A stretch of DNA of 64,000 bases, from assembly GCA_024123955.1 (NCBI GenBank), contig CP099652.1, forward strand, positions 6,448,001 to 6,512,000, in the 5' to 3' direction. A program made the position numbers and the translations under genes. The DNA is from Oxalobacteraceae bacterium OTU3CINTB1. Lineage in GTDB: Bacteria > Pseudomonadota > Gammaproteobacteria > Burkholderiales > Burkholderiaceae_D. The notes beneath the pieces were generated by a model. It did no database searches. It had not been told where the DNA came from and was given only the letters and a program-made list of their open reading frames with translations. Below are positions 1 through 8,699 of the stretch, piece after piece. Numbering within the stretch: position 1 is the first letter of the stretch; every line of letters starts with the position of its first letter.

Positions 1-596
1 AGCGACACCGCGCCGGCCATGGTCGCGGCCAGCGGCTGCGCGCCGCCCATGCCGCCCAAGCCCGCCGTCAGCACCCACCGGCCTTTGAGGTCGCCGCCGA
101 AATGCTGGCGCCCCGCCTCGGCGAAGGTTTCGTAGGTGCCCTGCACGATGCCCTGGGTGCCGATGTAGATCCAGCTGCCGGCGGTCATCTGGCCGTACAT
201 GAACAGGCCTTTGCGGTCCAGTTCATTGAAGTGCTCCCAGTTGGCCCACTTCGGCACCAGGTTCGAATTGGCGATCAGCACGCGCGGCGCGTCCTCGTGG
301 GTCTGGAACACGCCGACCGGCTTGCCGGACTGGATCAACAGGGTTTGATTGTCTTCCAGCTCGCGCAGCGAAGCCAGGATCTGGTCGTAGCATTCCCAGT
401 TGCGGGCGGCGCGGCCAATGCCGCCGTAGACCACCAGATGCTTGGGATTTTCCGCCACTTCCTTGTCCAGATTATTCTGGATCATGCGGTACGCCGCCTC
501 GGCGCCCCAATTCTTGCAAGTCAGTTCCGGACCACGGGGCGCGCGGATCTCGCGGCTGGCGTCGAATCGTGGATCGCTGTCTAAATGGCTGGTCAT
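1..596 (-). CDS. hutU: Urocanate hydratase, N-terminal part (cut by window edge)
   Basis: Second step of histidine degradation: hydration of urocanate to imidazolone propionate by an NAD-dependent cytosolic enzyme. The minus strand reads open from an ATG at 594-596 to the window edge, about 198 residues. The translation has typical urocanase segments: [20 protein letters not shown] near residue 13, [48 protein letters not shown] and the glycine-rich [12 protein letters not shown] near the edge, which begins the NAD-binding region. A strong ribosome site (AGGAGG, 602-607) precedes the ATG. The promoter upstream contains a HutC-type palindrome, so repression by HutC and induction by urocanate is likely. 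The rest of the hut operon should lie to the left. Family assignment is firm; the frame is complete up to the edge. Confidence 0.95.
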   Translation of the reverse strand, partial: MTSHLDSDPRFDASREIRAPRGPELTCKNWGAEAAYRMIQNNLDKEVAENPKHLVVYGGIGRAARNWECYDQILASLRELEDNQTLLIQSGKPVGVFQTHEDAPRVLIANSNLVPKWANWEHFNELDRKGLFMYGQMTAGSWIYIGTQGIVQGTYETFAEAGRQHFGGDLKGRWVLTAGLGGMGGAQPLAATMAGAVS

Positions 597-625
597 GGGG
601 CCTCCTCCTGTGGATGATGGCCACA

Positions 626-654
626 AGGATAAGTTGTATAGACAACCAAGTCAA
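626..654 (-). promoter_or_regulatory. Sigma70-type promoter of hutU
   Basis: On the minus strand a -35 box TTGACT (649-654) is separated by exactly 17 bases from a -10 box TATCCT (626-631), about 30 bases before the hutU start codon. The spacer holds the palindromic operator described separately. Prediction from sequence only. Confidence 0.7.
633..646. promoter_or_regulatory. Putative HutC operator in the hutU promoter
   Basis: GTTGTATAGACAAC has 5-base perfect inverted arms (GTTGT/ACAAC) and sits wholly within the 17-base spacer of the hutU promoter, so a bound repressor would block RNA polymerase. It resembles the TTGT-N4-ACAA type of site known for HutC repressors. A HutC gene lies about 12 kb away at 12725-13480. 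Confidence 0.7.
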
Positions 655-678
655 GCCACTATTTTTGCGCCCGACCCT

Positions 679-2358
679 TTACTTTTTGTACACGCGCTTG
701 CCGCCCATCCAGGTCTGCAGCACCACCGTCTTGCCGATCTGCTCAGGCGCCACCTTGAATATATCGCGGTCGATCAGGATGAAATCGGCCCACTTGCCCG
801 GCTCCAGCGAGCCGATGACGTTTTCCTGGTGGGCCGCGTACGCCGCGTCCAGGGTGAAGCAGCGGAACGCCTCGTTCATCGTCATCGCCTGGTTCTTGTA
901 CCAGCCGCCGGCCGGCACGCCGGCGTTGTTCTGGCGCGTGACGGCGGCGTGCAAGCCCTCGAACGGATTAGGCGACTCCACCGGGAAGTCCGACCCGCAG
1001 GCGATCTTCGAGCCCTGGTCGAGGAAGGTGCGCCAGGCGTAGGCGCCCTTGATGCGCTCCGGGCCGACGCGGTGTTCGGCCATGTTCTGGTCGGACGTCG
1101 CGTGCGTGGGCTGCATCGACGGGATCACTCCCAGCGCCTTGAAACGCGGGATGTCGTCCAGCGCCACCACCTGGGCGTGCTCGATGCGGTGGCGCAGTTG
1201 CGCGTTTTTATATTTGGGGATCAGCTGCGCATAGGCGTCGAGGATCTGGCGGTTGCCGGCGTCGCCGATGGCGTGGATATTGACCTGATAGCCGGCCTTC
1301 ATCGCCTTGTTCATCTTGGCCAGCATCTCATCGTTGGGGTAGAACAGCAAGCCCTTGGTCGACGGCATATCGCTGTAGGGCGACATCAACGCCGCGCCAC
1401 GGCTACCCAGCGCGCCGTCCGAATACAGTTTGACCGCCGCCAGCGCGTAGACGTCGTTGGCGTAGGACTTGAGCGGGCCTTCCCTGGACAGTTCGTCGAA
1501 GTCGCCGGCGGTGTCGCCGATCATCGCGTAGACGCGCGCGGTCAGCTTGCCGTGGTCGGCGTAGTCGCGATACAGGTCGTCCTGCGCCACCTTGATGCCG
1601 GCGTCGTGCACGCTCGTCAGTCCCACCTTGGCCAGCGCCGCCAGCGCGTTGTCCAGCGTGCCGCGCGCCTGCGCCGGCGTCGGCAGCGGCACCACCTTGT
1701 TGACCAGCTCCATGGCGCTGTCGACCAGCACCCCGGTCGGCTTGCCGTTGGCGTCGCGCTCGATCTTGCCGCCGGCCGGGTCGGGAGTGTCCTTGTTGAT
1801 GCCGGCCATCTCCAGCGCCTTGGTGTTGACCCAGCTGGCATGGGCGTCGACCCGGTGCAGCAGCACCGGACGGTCGCCCACCACGGCGTCCAGTTCGGCG
1901 GCGGTCGGGAAGCGGCCGAGCTTCCACACCTCCTGGTTCCAGCCGTAGCCGACGATCCAGGCGTTCTTCGGGTGGCTGCGGCTAAATTCGGCCACCGCCC
2001 GCACCGCGCCGCCCAGCGACGTCGCGCTGAACAGGTCGACCCCGGAGGCGATCTCGCCCAGCTCGAACACGTGGCCGTGGGCGTCGATCAGCCCTGGCAG
2101 CAGGGTTTTGCCCTGGGCGTCGATGTGCTGCGCGTCCGGCAGCCTGGCCGCCGTGTCCTTTTCGCCGCCTACAACGATCACCCGTCCCAGATCGTCGAAC
2201 CCCAGCGACGTGAAACGCTGCAAGGTGCCCGCCGCCGTCAGCGTGTAGCCGTTGGCGTGGTCGATGATGGTGTCGGCGTGGGCCGGCGCCAGGAAGGTGG
2301 CCAGGGCAAAAGTCATTGCCGCTGCCAGCGGGGAAGGTTGCAAAAGGGCGGTGCGCAT
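679..2358 (-). CDS. Secreted metal-dependent amidohydrolase (YtcJ-like, amidohydrolase 3 family)
   Basis: About 559 residues. An N-terminal signal peptide (hydrophobic run to residue 27, ending in APAHA) sends it to the periplasm. The mature part is an amidohydrolase TIM barrel: the metal motif HxH is seen in PGLIDAHGHV near residue 90, later conserved pieces are HAIGDAGNRQILDAY and RIEHAQVV, and the C-terminal aspartate ligand is in CGSDFPVESPNPF. This matches YtcJ/NfdA-like enzymes that hydrolyse N-acyl or N-formyl compounds; the real substrate is unknown. The start at 2358 was chosen because GGAGAG lies 6 bases before it and it begins a good signal peptide; an upstream ATG at 2415 lacks both. 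The gene is convergent with nothing and lies head-to-head with msbA. Confidence 0.85.
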   Translation of the reverse strand: MRTALLQPSPLAAAMTFALATFLAPAHADTIIDHANGYTLTAAGTLQRFTSLGFDDLGRVIVVGGEKDTAARLPDAQHIDAQGKTLLPGLIDAHGHVFELGEIASGVDLFSATSLGGAVRAVAEFSRSHPKNAWIVGYGWNQEVWKLGRFPTAAELDAVVGDRPVLLHRVDAHASWVNTKALEMAGINKDTPDPAGGKIERDANGKPTGVLVDSAMELVNKVVPLPTPAQARGTLDNALAALAKVGLTSVHDAGIKVAQDDLYRDYADHGKLTARVYAMIGDTAGDFDELSREGPLKSYANDVYALAAVKLYSDGALGSRGAALMSPYSDMPSTKGLLFYPNDEMLAKMNKAMKAGYQVNIHAIGDAGNRQILDAYAQLIPKYKNAQLRHRIEHAQVVALDDIPRFKALGVIPSMQPTHATSDQNMAEHRVGPERIKGAYAWRTFLDQGSKIACGSDFPVESPNPFEGLHAAVTRQNNAGVPAGGWYKNQAMTMNEAFRCFTLDAAYAAHQENVIGSLEPGKWADFILIDRDIFKVAPEQIGKTVVLQTWMGGKRVYKK

Positions 2359-2507
2359 CAAATCTCTCCATTCGGAAGCAAGTTCAGAGTGTAACCAAGT
2401 TTGCGCCGGGGTCAACCGAACTCGCCATGGGTGTCAGGGGTTTTTACACGCTGGCGCCCGGGCGGGAGGGGTACAATGGCGGATTCGCCGCTCTCAGAAC
2501 GCCACAC

Positions 2508-4346
2508 GTGTCCAGCCGCCTACTCTATATCCGCCTGCTCAACCAGTTCCGTCCCTACGCCGGGATCGTCGCCGTCACCCTGTTCGCGGTCGGCGTGGCG
2601 GCGGCCACCGACGTGCTGCTGATTAACCAGCTGAAGAACGTGATCGACGCACTGGCGCCGGCCGAAAACGCCACCGGCGCCCCCGCCACCGGCATCCTGG
2701 CCTGGGTGCGCGAACTGCTCGCCCCCCTGCTGCCGAGCGACCCGGCGCGCGTGGCGCTGTGGACCATCCCGGCCGTGATCCTCGGCCTGGCGGTGATGCG
2801 CATGGTCTCCAGCTTCGTCGGCGAGTACGGCGCCGCGTGGCTCAGCAGCCGCGTGCAGGCCAACCTGCGCGAGCAGATGTTCGCCCGCATCATGCGCCTG
2901 CCGAACGGCTATTTCGACCAGTCCTCGACCGGCACCACGCTCTCGCGCGTGGCGTTCGATGCCGCCCAGGTGTCACAGGCGGTGCTCAACGTCGTCAACG
3001 TCGCCGTGCGCGACTCGGTGCAAACCATCGGCTACCTGATCACGCTGTTCCTCGTCGACTGGCAGCTGGCGGTGTTTTGCCTCGGCCTGCTGCCGCTGGT
3101 GGCGGCCATCGTCACCTTCACCGGGCGCCGCATGCGTCACCTGAGCAAAAGCGCCCAGGCGGCCATGGGCGAGTTGACCAATGTGCTCGACGAGAGCATC
3201 AGCGGCCAGCGCGTGGTCAAGATCTTCGGCGGCCAGCACTACGAGCAGACCCGCTTCGACAACGTGGTCAAGACCAATCGCCAGCTGGCCGTCAAGCACG
3301 CCGCGACGTCTGCGCTCAACTCCGGCATCATCATGCTGCTGATCGGGATCACGCTGTCGTCGGTGATTTATTTCGCGCTGATCCGCAGCCAGGCCGGCGC
3401 GCTCTCGCCGGGCGACTTCGTCGCCTTCATGTCGGCGCTGATGGCGATGCAGTCGCCGATCAAGAACCTCACCAAGATCAATGAACCGATGCAGCGCGGC
3501 TTGGCAGCCGCCGAATCGGTGTTCGGCCTGATCGACACCGACACCGAGGCCGACACCGGCACCAAAACGCTGGAACGCGCCGAGGGGCGCCTGCAACTGG
3601 AGGAAGTGAGCTTCCATTATCGCGGCGCCGATGGCCAGCCGCTGTCGCCGGACGCGCGCCCGGCGCTGGACAGCGTCTCGCTCGATATCGCCGCCGGCGA
3701 AACGGTGGCCCTGGTGGGCAGCTCGGGCAGCGGCAAGACCACCCTGGCCGGCCTGCTGCCGCGCTTCTACGATGTCAGTTCCGGCGGCATCAGGCTCGAT
3801 GGCGTCGACCTGCGCGAGTACACGCTGGCGTCGCTGCGCAGCCAGATCGCGCTGGTGAGCCAGGATGTGGTGCTGTTCAACGATACGCTGGCGGCCAACA
3901 TCGCCTACGGCGATCCGGCGCCGTCGATGGAACGCATCGAGGCGGCCGCGCGCGCGGCGCATGCCCACGAATTCATCGAGCGCCAGCCGGGCGGCTACCT
4001 CGCGCCGGTGGGAGAAAATGGTTTGCGTTTGTCCGGCGGCCAGCGCCAGCGCCTGGCCATCGCCCGCGCCTTGTACAAGAACGCGCCGATCCTGATCCTC
4101 GACGAGGCCACCAGCGCGCTCGACACCGAATCGGAACGGCTGGTGCAGTCGGCGCTGGAAGTGTTGATGAGGGGCCGCACCACGGTGGTTATCGCGCACC
4201 GCCTGTCGACCATCGAGAACGCCGACCGCATCGTGGTGCTCGACGGCGGCCGCATCGCCGAAGCTGGCAGCCATGCCGCGCTGCTGGCGCAAAACGGCAT
4301 TTATTCGCGTTTATATCAAACGCAAAAAAGCGTGCAAATCGCTTAA
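2508..4346 (+). CDS. msbA: Lipid A export ABC transporter, ATP-binding/permease protein
   Basis: Half-size ABC exporter of about 612 residues that, as a homodimer, flips lipid A-core across the inner membrane in its family. The N-terminal half carries six predicted membrane segments (residues about 15-310). The ATPase half has Walker A GSSGSGKTT near residue 404, signature LSGGQRQR near 508, Walker B ILILDEAT near 529 and the switch histidine in VIAHRLST. The start is taken as GTG at 2508, because homologous sequence begins there; the open frame extends upstream without similarity. The ribosome site is weak. A TACAAT -10-like element lies at 2472-2477. The gene ends 4 bases into the convergent hybrid-kinase gene. 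An alternative reading is another lipid or drug exporter of the same type. Confidence 0.85.
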   Translation: MSSRLLYIRLLNQFRPYAGIVAVTLFAVGVAAATDVLLINQLKNVIDALAPAENATGAPATGILAWVRELLAPLLPSDPARVALWTIPAVILGLAVMRMVSSFVGEYGAAWLSSRVQANLREQMFARIMRLPNGYFDQSSTGTTLSRVAFDAAQVSQAVLNVVNVAVRDSVQTIGYLITLFLVDWQLAVFCLGLLPLVAAIVTFTGRRMRHLSKSAQAAMGELTNVLDESISGQRVVKIFGGQHYEQTRFDNVVKTNRQLAVKHAATSALNSGIIMLLIGITLSSVIYFALIRSQAGALSPGDFVAFMSALMAMQSPIKNLTKINEPMQRGLAAAESVFGLIDTDTEADTGTKTLERAEGRLQLEEVSFHYRGADGQPLSPDARPALDSVSLDIAAGETVALVGSSGSGKTTLAGLLPRFYDVSSGGIRLDGVDLREYTLASLRSQIALVSQDVVLFNDTLAANIAYGDPAPSMERIEAAARAAHAHEFIERQPGGYLAPVGENGLRLSGGQRQRLAIARALYKNAPILILDEATSALDTESERLVQSALEVLMRGRTTVVIAHRLSTIENADRIVVLDGGRIAEAGSHAALLAQNGIYSRLYQTQKSVQIA

Positions 4347-6265
4347 AGCAGGCGCAGCGTCTGCTGCAGTTCGTCGATCGCGGCCGGTTTGACCAGGTGG
4401 AAATCGAAGCCGGCGGCGGCGGTTTTCTCGCGGTCCTCGGCCGAGCCGAAACCGGTGTGCGCGATCAGCCGGATGCGCGACAGCGCCGAGTCGGCGCGCA
4501 GCATGCGCGCCAGTGCGTAGCCGTCCACGTGCGGCATGCCGATGTCGAGGATCATCGCGTGCGGCGCGAAGTCGCGCGCGCTGGCCAACGCGGTCGCCGC
4601 GTCGTGCGCCAGCCGCACCTCGTAGCCAAGCAACTGGAGCAGATCGCTCAACACCTCGCCGGAATCGATGTTGTCGTCGACCACCAGCAGCCGGTTCAGG
4701 CCTTTGGCCGACGCCGGCACCGGCGAACCCGCGCCCGCCACCGGCGCTGAAAGCTCCGTTCCGGGCGCGACCAGCACCGGCAGCTCGATGACGAAGCTGC
4801 TGCCCTGGTCGGTGCCGGCGCTTTCGGCGTACACCGTCCCGCCATGCATCTGCACCATCTTCGACACCAGCGACAGCCCGATGCCCAGGCCGTCGTGCGC
4901 GCGGTCGTGCGTCGAGGCGCCCTGCGCGAACATGTCGAAGATGCGCGGCAGGTTTTCGGTCGAGATGCCGATGCCGTTGTCGCGCACCGCGATGCGCACG
5001 CGGTCCGGCGCCGGCAACGTCACCTCCAGCCGGACCTCGCCGCCGACCACGGTGAACTTGGCCGCGTTGTGCAGCAGGTTGCCGACCGCCTGCGCCAACC
5101 GGACCGGATCGCCGTGCAGGCGAATCGGCTGCGGGGGCACGTCCACGGTCAAAGTATGGCCGCGTGACTCCATCAGCGGCCGGGCCGTCTCCAGCGCCGG
5201 CTCCAGCACCTCTTGCAGCTCCAGGTCCTCCAGCTTCAACGCCAGCTTGCCCTCGGAGATGCGGGCCACGTCGAGCAGGTCGTCCACCAGCCGCGCCAGA
5301 TGGCCCACCTGGCGCATGATCACCTGGCGCGCCTTGCGGTGCACCTCCACCTGGCCGGCGTCGGCCACGCCCATCAGCGCCACCGCGTTGCGGATCGGGC
5401 TCAGAGGGTTGCGCAGCTCGTGCGCCAGGGTGGCCAGGAAGTCGTTCTTGTTCTCGTCGGCCGCGCGCAGCAGGCCTTCCATGGTTTTACGCTGGGTGAT
5501 GTCGCTGCTGATGCGGGCGATGCGGTACGGCGTGTGACCGGCGTCGCGCACCTGGAAGGCGCGGTCGCGCACCCAGCGCAAGGTGCCGTCGGCCAGCAGC
5601 AGGCGGTACTCCTCGTCGTAATGCTCGCCGTGCTGCGCCGCCTCCCAGCGGGCGGCGACGGCGATGCGGTCGTCGACGTGGATGGCGTTGAGCCAGTCGC
5701 CGTTGTTTTGCTGCAGCTGCGCCGCCACCCGGCCCCAGAAAGTATCGTAGGCGTTGTTCACGTAGAGCAGCGCGCGGCTTTGCAGGTCGAACATCCAGAA
5801 CACGTCCTCGATGTTCTCGGTCAGCTGGCGGAAGCGTTCCTCGCTGTTGCGCAGCTCCGTCTGGGTGCGCTGAAGCCGCAGCAGCGCGTTGACGTTGGCC
5901 ACCAGCTCGTCGGCCTCGATCGGCGCCGCCAGGTAGTTGTCGGCGCCGCCCTCCAGGCCGCGGATCTTGTCGTCGCGCCCCGTCAGCGCGGCCGACGTTT
6001 GCAGCACCAGCACGCCGGCCGTCAGCGCATCGTCCTTGATTCGGCGGCACACCTCGATGCCGTTGATGTCGGGCAGTTTGACGTCCAGCAGCACCAGCGC
6101 GGGCAGCATCTGGCGCGTCAGCGCCAGGCCGTCGGTGCCGTTGGCCGCCTCCACCACCTTGAAGCCGGCGCCGTGCAGGATGCGGGTCTTGACGTAGCGC
6201 GCGCCGTCGTTGTCGTCGACATTCAGGATCAATATGCTGTCATTGCTCATGGCTTTGTCTTTCAT
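4343..6265 (-). CDS. Hybrid sensor kinase REC-PAS-HisKA-HATPase-REC (stressosome output)
   Basis: Soluble protein of 640 residues with no membrane segment. In order: receiver domain (about 10-130) with phosphoacceptor D61; PAS fold (about 145-260); HisKA with H282 in LAHELRNPLSP; HATPase with NLLHNAAKF, DNGIGIS and GLGIGLSLV; and a second receiver (about 525-640) with aspartate in ILDIGMPHVDGY and lysine in LVKPA. The first receiver has ALA-ALA (113-114) where the conserved lysine-proline is expected, so its phosphorylation chemistry or signalling may be altered. It is the last gene of the rsbRST-kinase operon; its ATG overlaps the preceding stop (ATGA), implying translational coupling. It probably passes stressosome signals to an unlinked target, since there is no DNA-binding domain. 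Confidence 0.85.
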   Translation of the reverse strand: MKDKAMSNDSILILNVDDNDGARYVKTRILHGAGFKVVEAANGTDGLALTRQMLPALVLLDVKLPDINGIEVCRRIKDDALTAGVLVLQTSAALTGRDDKIRGLEGGADNYLAAPIEADELVANVNALLRLQRTQTELRNSEERFRQLTENIEDVFWMFDLQSRALLYVNNAYDTFWGRVAAQLQQNNGDWLNAIHVDDRIAVAARWEAAQHGEHYDEEYRLLLADGTLRWVRDRAFQVRDAGHTPYRIARISSDITQRKTMEGLLRAADENKNDFLATLAHELRNPLSPIRNAVALMGVADAGQVEVHRKARQVIMRQVGHLARLVDDLLDVARISEGKLALKLEDLELQEVLEPALETARPLMESRGHTLTVDVPPQPIRLHGDPVRLAQAVGNLLHNAAKFTVVGGEVRLEVTLPAPDRVRIAVRDNGIGISTENLPRIFDMFAQGASTHDRAHDGLGIGLSLVSKMVQMHGGTVYAESAGTDQGSSFVIELPVLVAPGTELSAPVAGAGSPVPASAKGLNRLLVVDDNIDSGEVLSDLLQLLGYEVRLAHDAATALASARDFAPHAMILDIGMPHVDGYALARMLRADSALSRIRLIAHTGFGSAEDREKTAAAGFDFHLVKPAAIDELQQTLRLL

Positions 6266-7653
6266 GGCGCACCGTCGATGGCGCCCTCGGGACGGCGCGG
6301 CAGGTGCAGCGAAAAGGTCGAACCGGTGCCGATCACGCTGGCCACGTCCACCGAACCGCCCAGCAGCTGCGCCAGCTGGCGGCACAGCGGCAGCCCCAGG
6401 CCGGTGCCCTTGGCGCCAGCCTGCAGCGGATGGGCGATCTGGCTGAATTCCTCGAAAATCAGTTGCAGGTTGTCGGCCTCGATGCCGATGCCGGTGTCGC
6501 TGACGGTGAAGGTGAGCTGGTCGCCGCCATCGTCGTGCAGCGCCACCGTCACCTGGCCGGCCTGGGTGAACTTGAGCGCGTTGGAGATGAAGTTGCGCAG
6601 GATCTGCGCCACCTTGGGCTCGTCCGATAGCAGCAGGCAAGGCGCCGCCGGCGCGACGAACACCAGCTCGACGTCGGGATTGCGCGTCAGCGGCCGCAGC
6701 ATGCCTTTGAGGCTGCTGAACAGGTTGTCGATGTCGATCGGCGCGATCGCCAATTCCACCTTGCCCGCCTCGATCTTGGCCAGGTCCAGCAGGTCGTTGA
6801 CCAGCTCCGACAGGTCGAAGGCGGCGCTGGCGATGAAGCCGACCTGGCGCTCCTGCTCGGGGGTCAGGTCGCCGTCCATGCGGTCGAGCAGCAGCTTGGC
6901 CAGCGCGCGGATCGAGCTCAGTGGCGTGCGCAGCTCGTGGCTGGTGTTGGACAGGAAGCGCGATTTCATTTCGTCGGCCTTGCGCAGGCGCTCGGCCTTT
7001 TCCTCGATCTCGGCGTACAGCGCCACCACGCCACGGTTGGTGTCCTCCAGCTCGCGCGTGAGCGCCAGCAGGTCGTCCTGGCGTTCGCGCAGCTCGGCCA
7101 GCGCGGCGCCCAGCTCGCGGTTTTGCTGCTGCATCTCCGAATACGTGTTCTGCACCGGGCTGGCCGCCAGCTCGGCGCCGAGTCCGGCCAGGCCGGCGGC
7201 GTCGATGCGCTGGCCGGCCGGCAGATCCTTGCGCATGACCACCGTCAGGCCGCCGCCGGCCGCGTGTTCAACCTCGCAGTCGTCCATCAGCCGCCGGGCG
7301 GTGACGATGGCGTTGTCGAACTGCGCCGCCGCCGATTCCATCTCGACGCCTGCCGCAGACACCGGCGGCGTGAAAGCCGACAGGGAACCCTGCGCCGGCA
7401 CCGGCCGCGCCTCGGCGCGGATCGACACCGTCAATTGCGCCACCGGCCCGCGCTGGTCGAGCGCGAACTGCCCGCGCCCGCCGGACAACCGGCCGTAGGC
7501 GCAGCGCGCCACCTCGGAGACCGCCGTCGCGACCCGCACCTGGTCCTGCACGCCGAAGCCGAGCAGGCCGGAGATCTGGCGCGCGCGCTGGCGCACCAGC
7601 ACCACGTCAGGCTCGCTGTCGATGCCAACTTGCAGGATGCGGGTAAGCGACAT
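6262..7653 (-). CDS. Histidine kinase with N-terminal degenerate RsbT-like ATPase domain
   Basis: 463 residues, soluble. Residues about 1-110 resemble the anti-sigma/RsbT HATPase fold (QRARQISGLLGFGVQDQ, then VSEVARCAYGR), but the N-box asparagine is cysteine (C51) and no DxGPGI motif follows, so ATP binding there is doubtful. A coiled coil (about 205-260, with the repeated LRERQ and LTRELED stretches) leads to HisKA with histidine in NTSHELRTPLSSIRALAK and a HATPase with RNFISNALKF, VSDTGIGIEA and GTGLGLPL. The start at 7653 overlaps the previous stop codon by one base (TGATG). It lies between the RsbT-PP2C fusion and the hybrid kinase, so it is probably the point where the stressosome feeds a phosphorelay. 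This role is inference from order and domains. Confidence 0.85.
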   Translation of the reverse strand: MSLTRILQVGIDSEPDVVLVRQRARQISGLLGFGVQDQVRVATAVSEVARCAYGRLSGGRGQFALDQRGPVAQLTVSIRAEARPVPAQGSLSAFTPPVSAAGVEMESAAAQFDNAIVTARRLMDDCEVEHAAGGGLTVVMRKDLPAGQRIDAAGLAGLGAELAASPVQNTYSEMQQQNRELGAALAELRERQDDLLALTRELEDTNRGVVALYAEIEEKAERLRKADEMKSRFLSNTSHELRTPLSSIRALAKLLLDRMDGDLTPEQERQVGFIASAAFDLSELVNDLLDLAKIEAGKVELAIAPIDIDNLFSSLKGMLRPLTRNPDVELVFVAPAAPCLLLSDEPKVAQILRNFISNALKFTQAGQVTVALHDDGGDQLTFTVSDTGIGIEADNLQLIFEEFSQIAHPLQAGAKGTGLGLPLCRQLAQLLGGSVDVASVIGTGSTFSLHLPRRPEGAIDGAP

Positions 7654-8699
7654 CAACGTTCTCCGGGACAGCGTTGCACCAACACGCAGGCGTCGTCGCG
7701 CGCGCGCGCATGATCGCGCAGCAGCACCGCCGCCACGATGGACGGATCGCACGCGGCCAGGCCCGGATACTGCGCCAGGTCCCACTGCGTGGCGATGCCG
7801 TCGCTGGCCAGGATCACCAGCGCGCCGGGCGGGCATGGCAGCACGAACTCCTGCACCTTGCGGATGTTATGGCCGACGATGCCATTGTGCGACATCATCT
7901 GGCGGCGCTCCTCGCCGTCGATCACACAGGCGCCGATGTTGCCGACGCCGGCGAAGGACAGCTGGCGCGCCTCCAGGTCCAGCAGCGCGATCGCCTGCGC
8001 CGCGCCGCGCGTGGGCCGCAGCGCCGCGTGGCACACCTCGATCTGTTGCGCCGGGCGCATGCCCGGCTGCAGCGCCATCGCGTCGACGGCGGCGCGGCCG
8101 GCCTTGGCCGCCTCCGGCCCGTGTCCCAGGCCGTCGACCACCATCAGCGCGATGGCGTGCCGCTGGCGCGCCACCAGCCAGGCGTCGCCGCTTTCCGTTT
8201 CGCCGGCCAGCGGCAGGCAAACGGCACCCGATAAGGACCGGGACGGCGCCGGCGCCGGCGATATCGCCCCCGCGCCGGCGCGCGGCCACAGCCGCATGCA
8301 AAACACCGCGCCCTTGCCCGGCACCGCATACACGTCGAATTCGTCGGCCAGGCGGCGCATCGCCCCCAGGCCGGTGCCGGCGGTGCCGGCGCTGGAGACG
8401 CCGTCGCGCAGCGCCTGCCCCAGGTTGGCGATGCCGGGGCCTTTGTCGAGCGCCAGAATCTCGACGCCGGCGCTGTCGCCGCTAAACACCGGCAACAGCG
8501 CGATGCGCCCTTCGCCGGCGTGCTTGAGGATGTTGGTGGCGGCCTCGCTGATGACGATGGCCACCTGGCCGCTGCGCACATCGTCGAAGCCGGCGTCCTG
8601 CGCCATGCGCTGGCCGCAACGGCGGGCGCTGGCGATATCACTCGGATGAACAATTGAAAACCACTGCTGGCCGTCGAACGAACTGGCTATTTTTTCCAT
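7653..8699 (-). CDS. RsbT-like kinase domain fused to SpoIIE/PP2C phosphatase (RsbX-like)
   Basis: 348 residues. The N-terminal 140 residues are an anti-sigma-type HATPase (VISEAATNILKHAGEG as N-box, ALDKGPGIANL, GTGLGAMRRLADEF). Residues about 150-348 form a PP2C-like phosphatase with the metal-binding aspartates in VVDGLGHGPEA, then LLDLEARQLSFAGVGNIG, SHNGIVGHN, ILASDGI and RDDACVLV near the end. In the Bacillus stressosome RsbX dephosphorylates RsbR and RsbS; fusion to an RsbT-like domain suggests one protein that could work on the same partners in both directions, which is inference. It starts inside rsbT (13-base overlap) and is coupled to the next kinase gene. Confidence 0.85.
   Translation of the reverse strand: MEKIASSFDGQQWFSIVHPSDIASARRCGQRMAQDAGFDDVRSGQVAIVISEAATNILKHAGEGRIALLPVFSGDSAGVEILALDKGPGIANLGQALRDGVSSAGTAGTGLGAMRRLADEFDVYAVPGKGAVFCMRLWPRAGAGAISPAPAPSRSLSGAVCLPLAGETESGDAWLVARQRHAIALMVVDGLGHGPEAAKAGRAAVDAMALQPGMRPAQQIEVCHAALRPTRGAAQAIALLDLEARQLSFAGVGNIGACVIDGEERRQMMSHNGIVGHNIRKVQEFVLPCPPGALVILASDGIATQWDLAQYPGLAACDPSIVAAVLLRDHARARDDACVLVQRCPGER

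Noticed and set aside
442..2394. 650-codon plus-strand frame opposite hutU and the amidohydrolase
   Set aside because: Shadow frame; both minus-strand genes have clear family motifs and ribosome sites.
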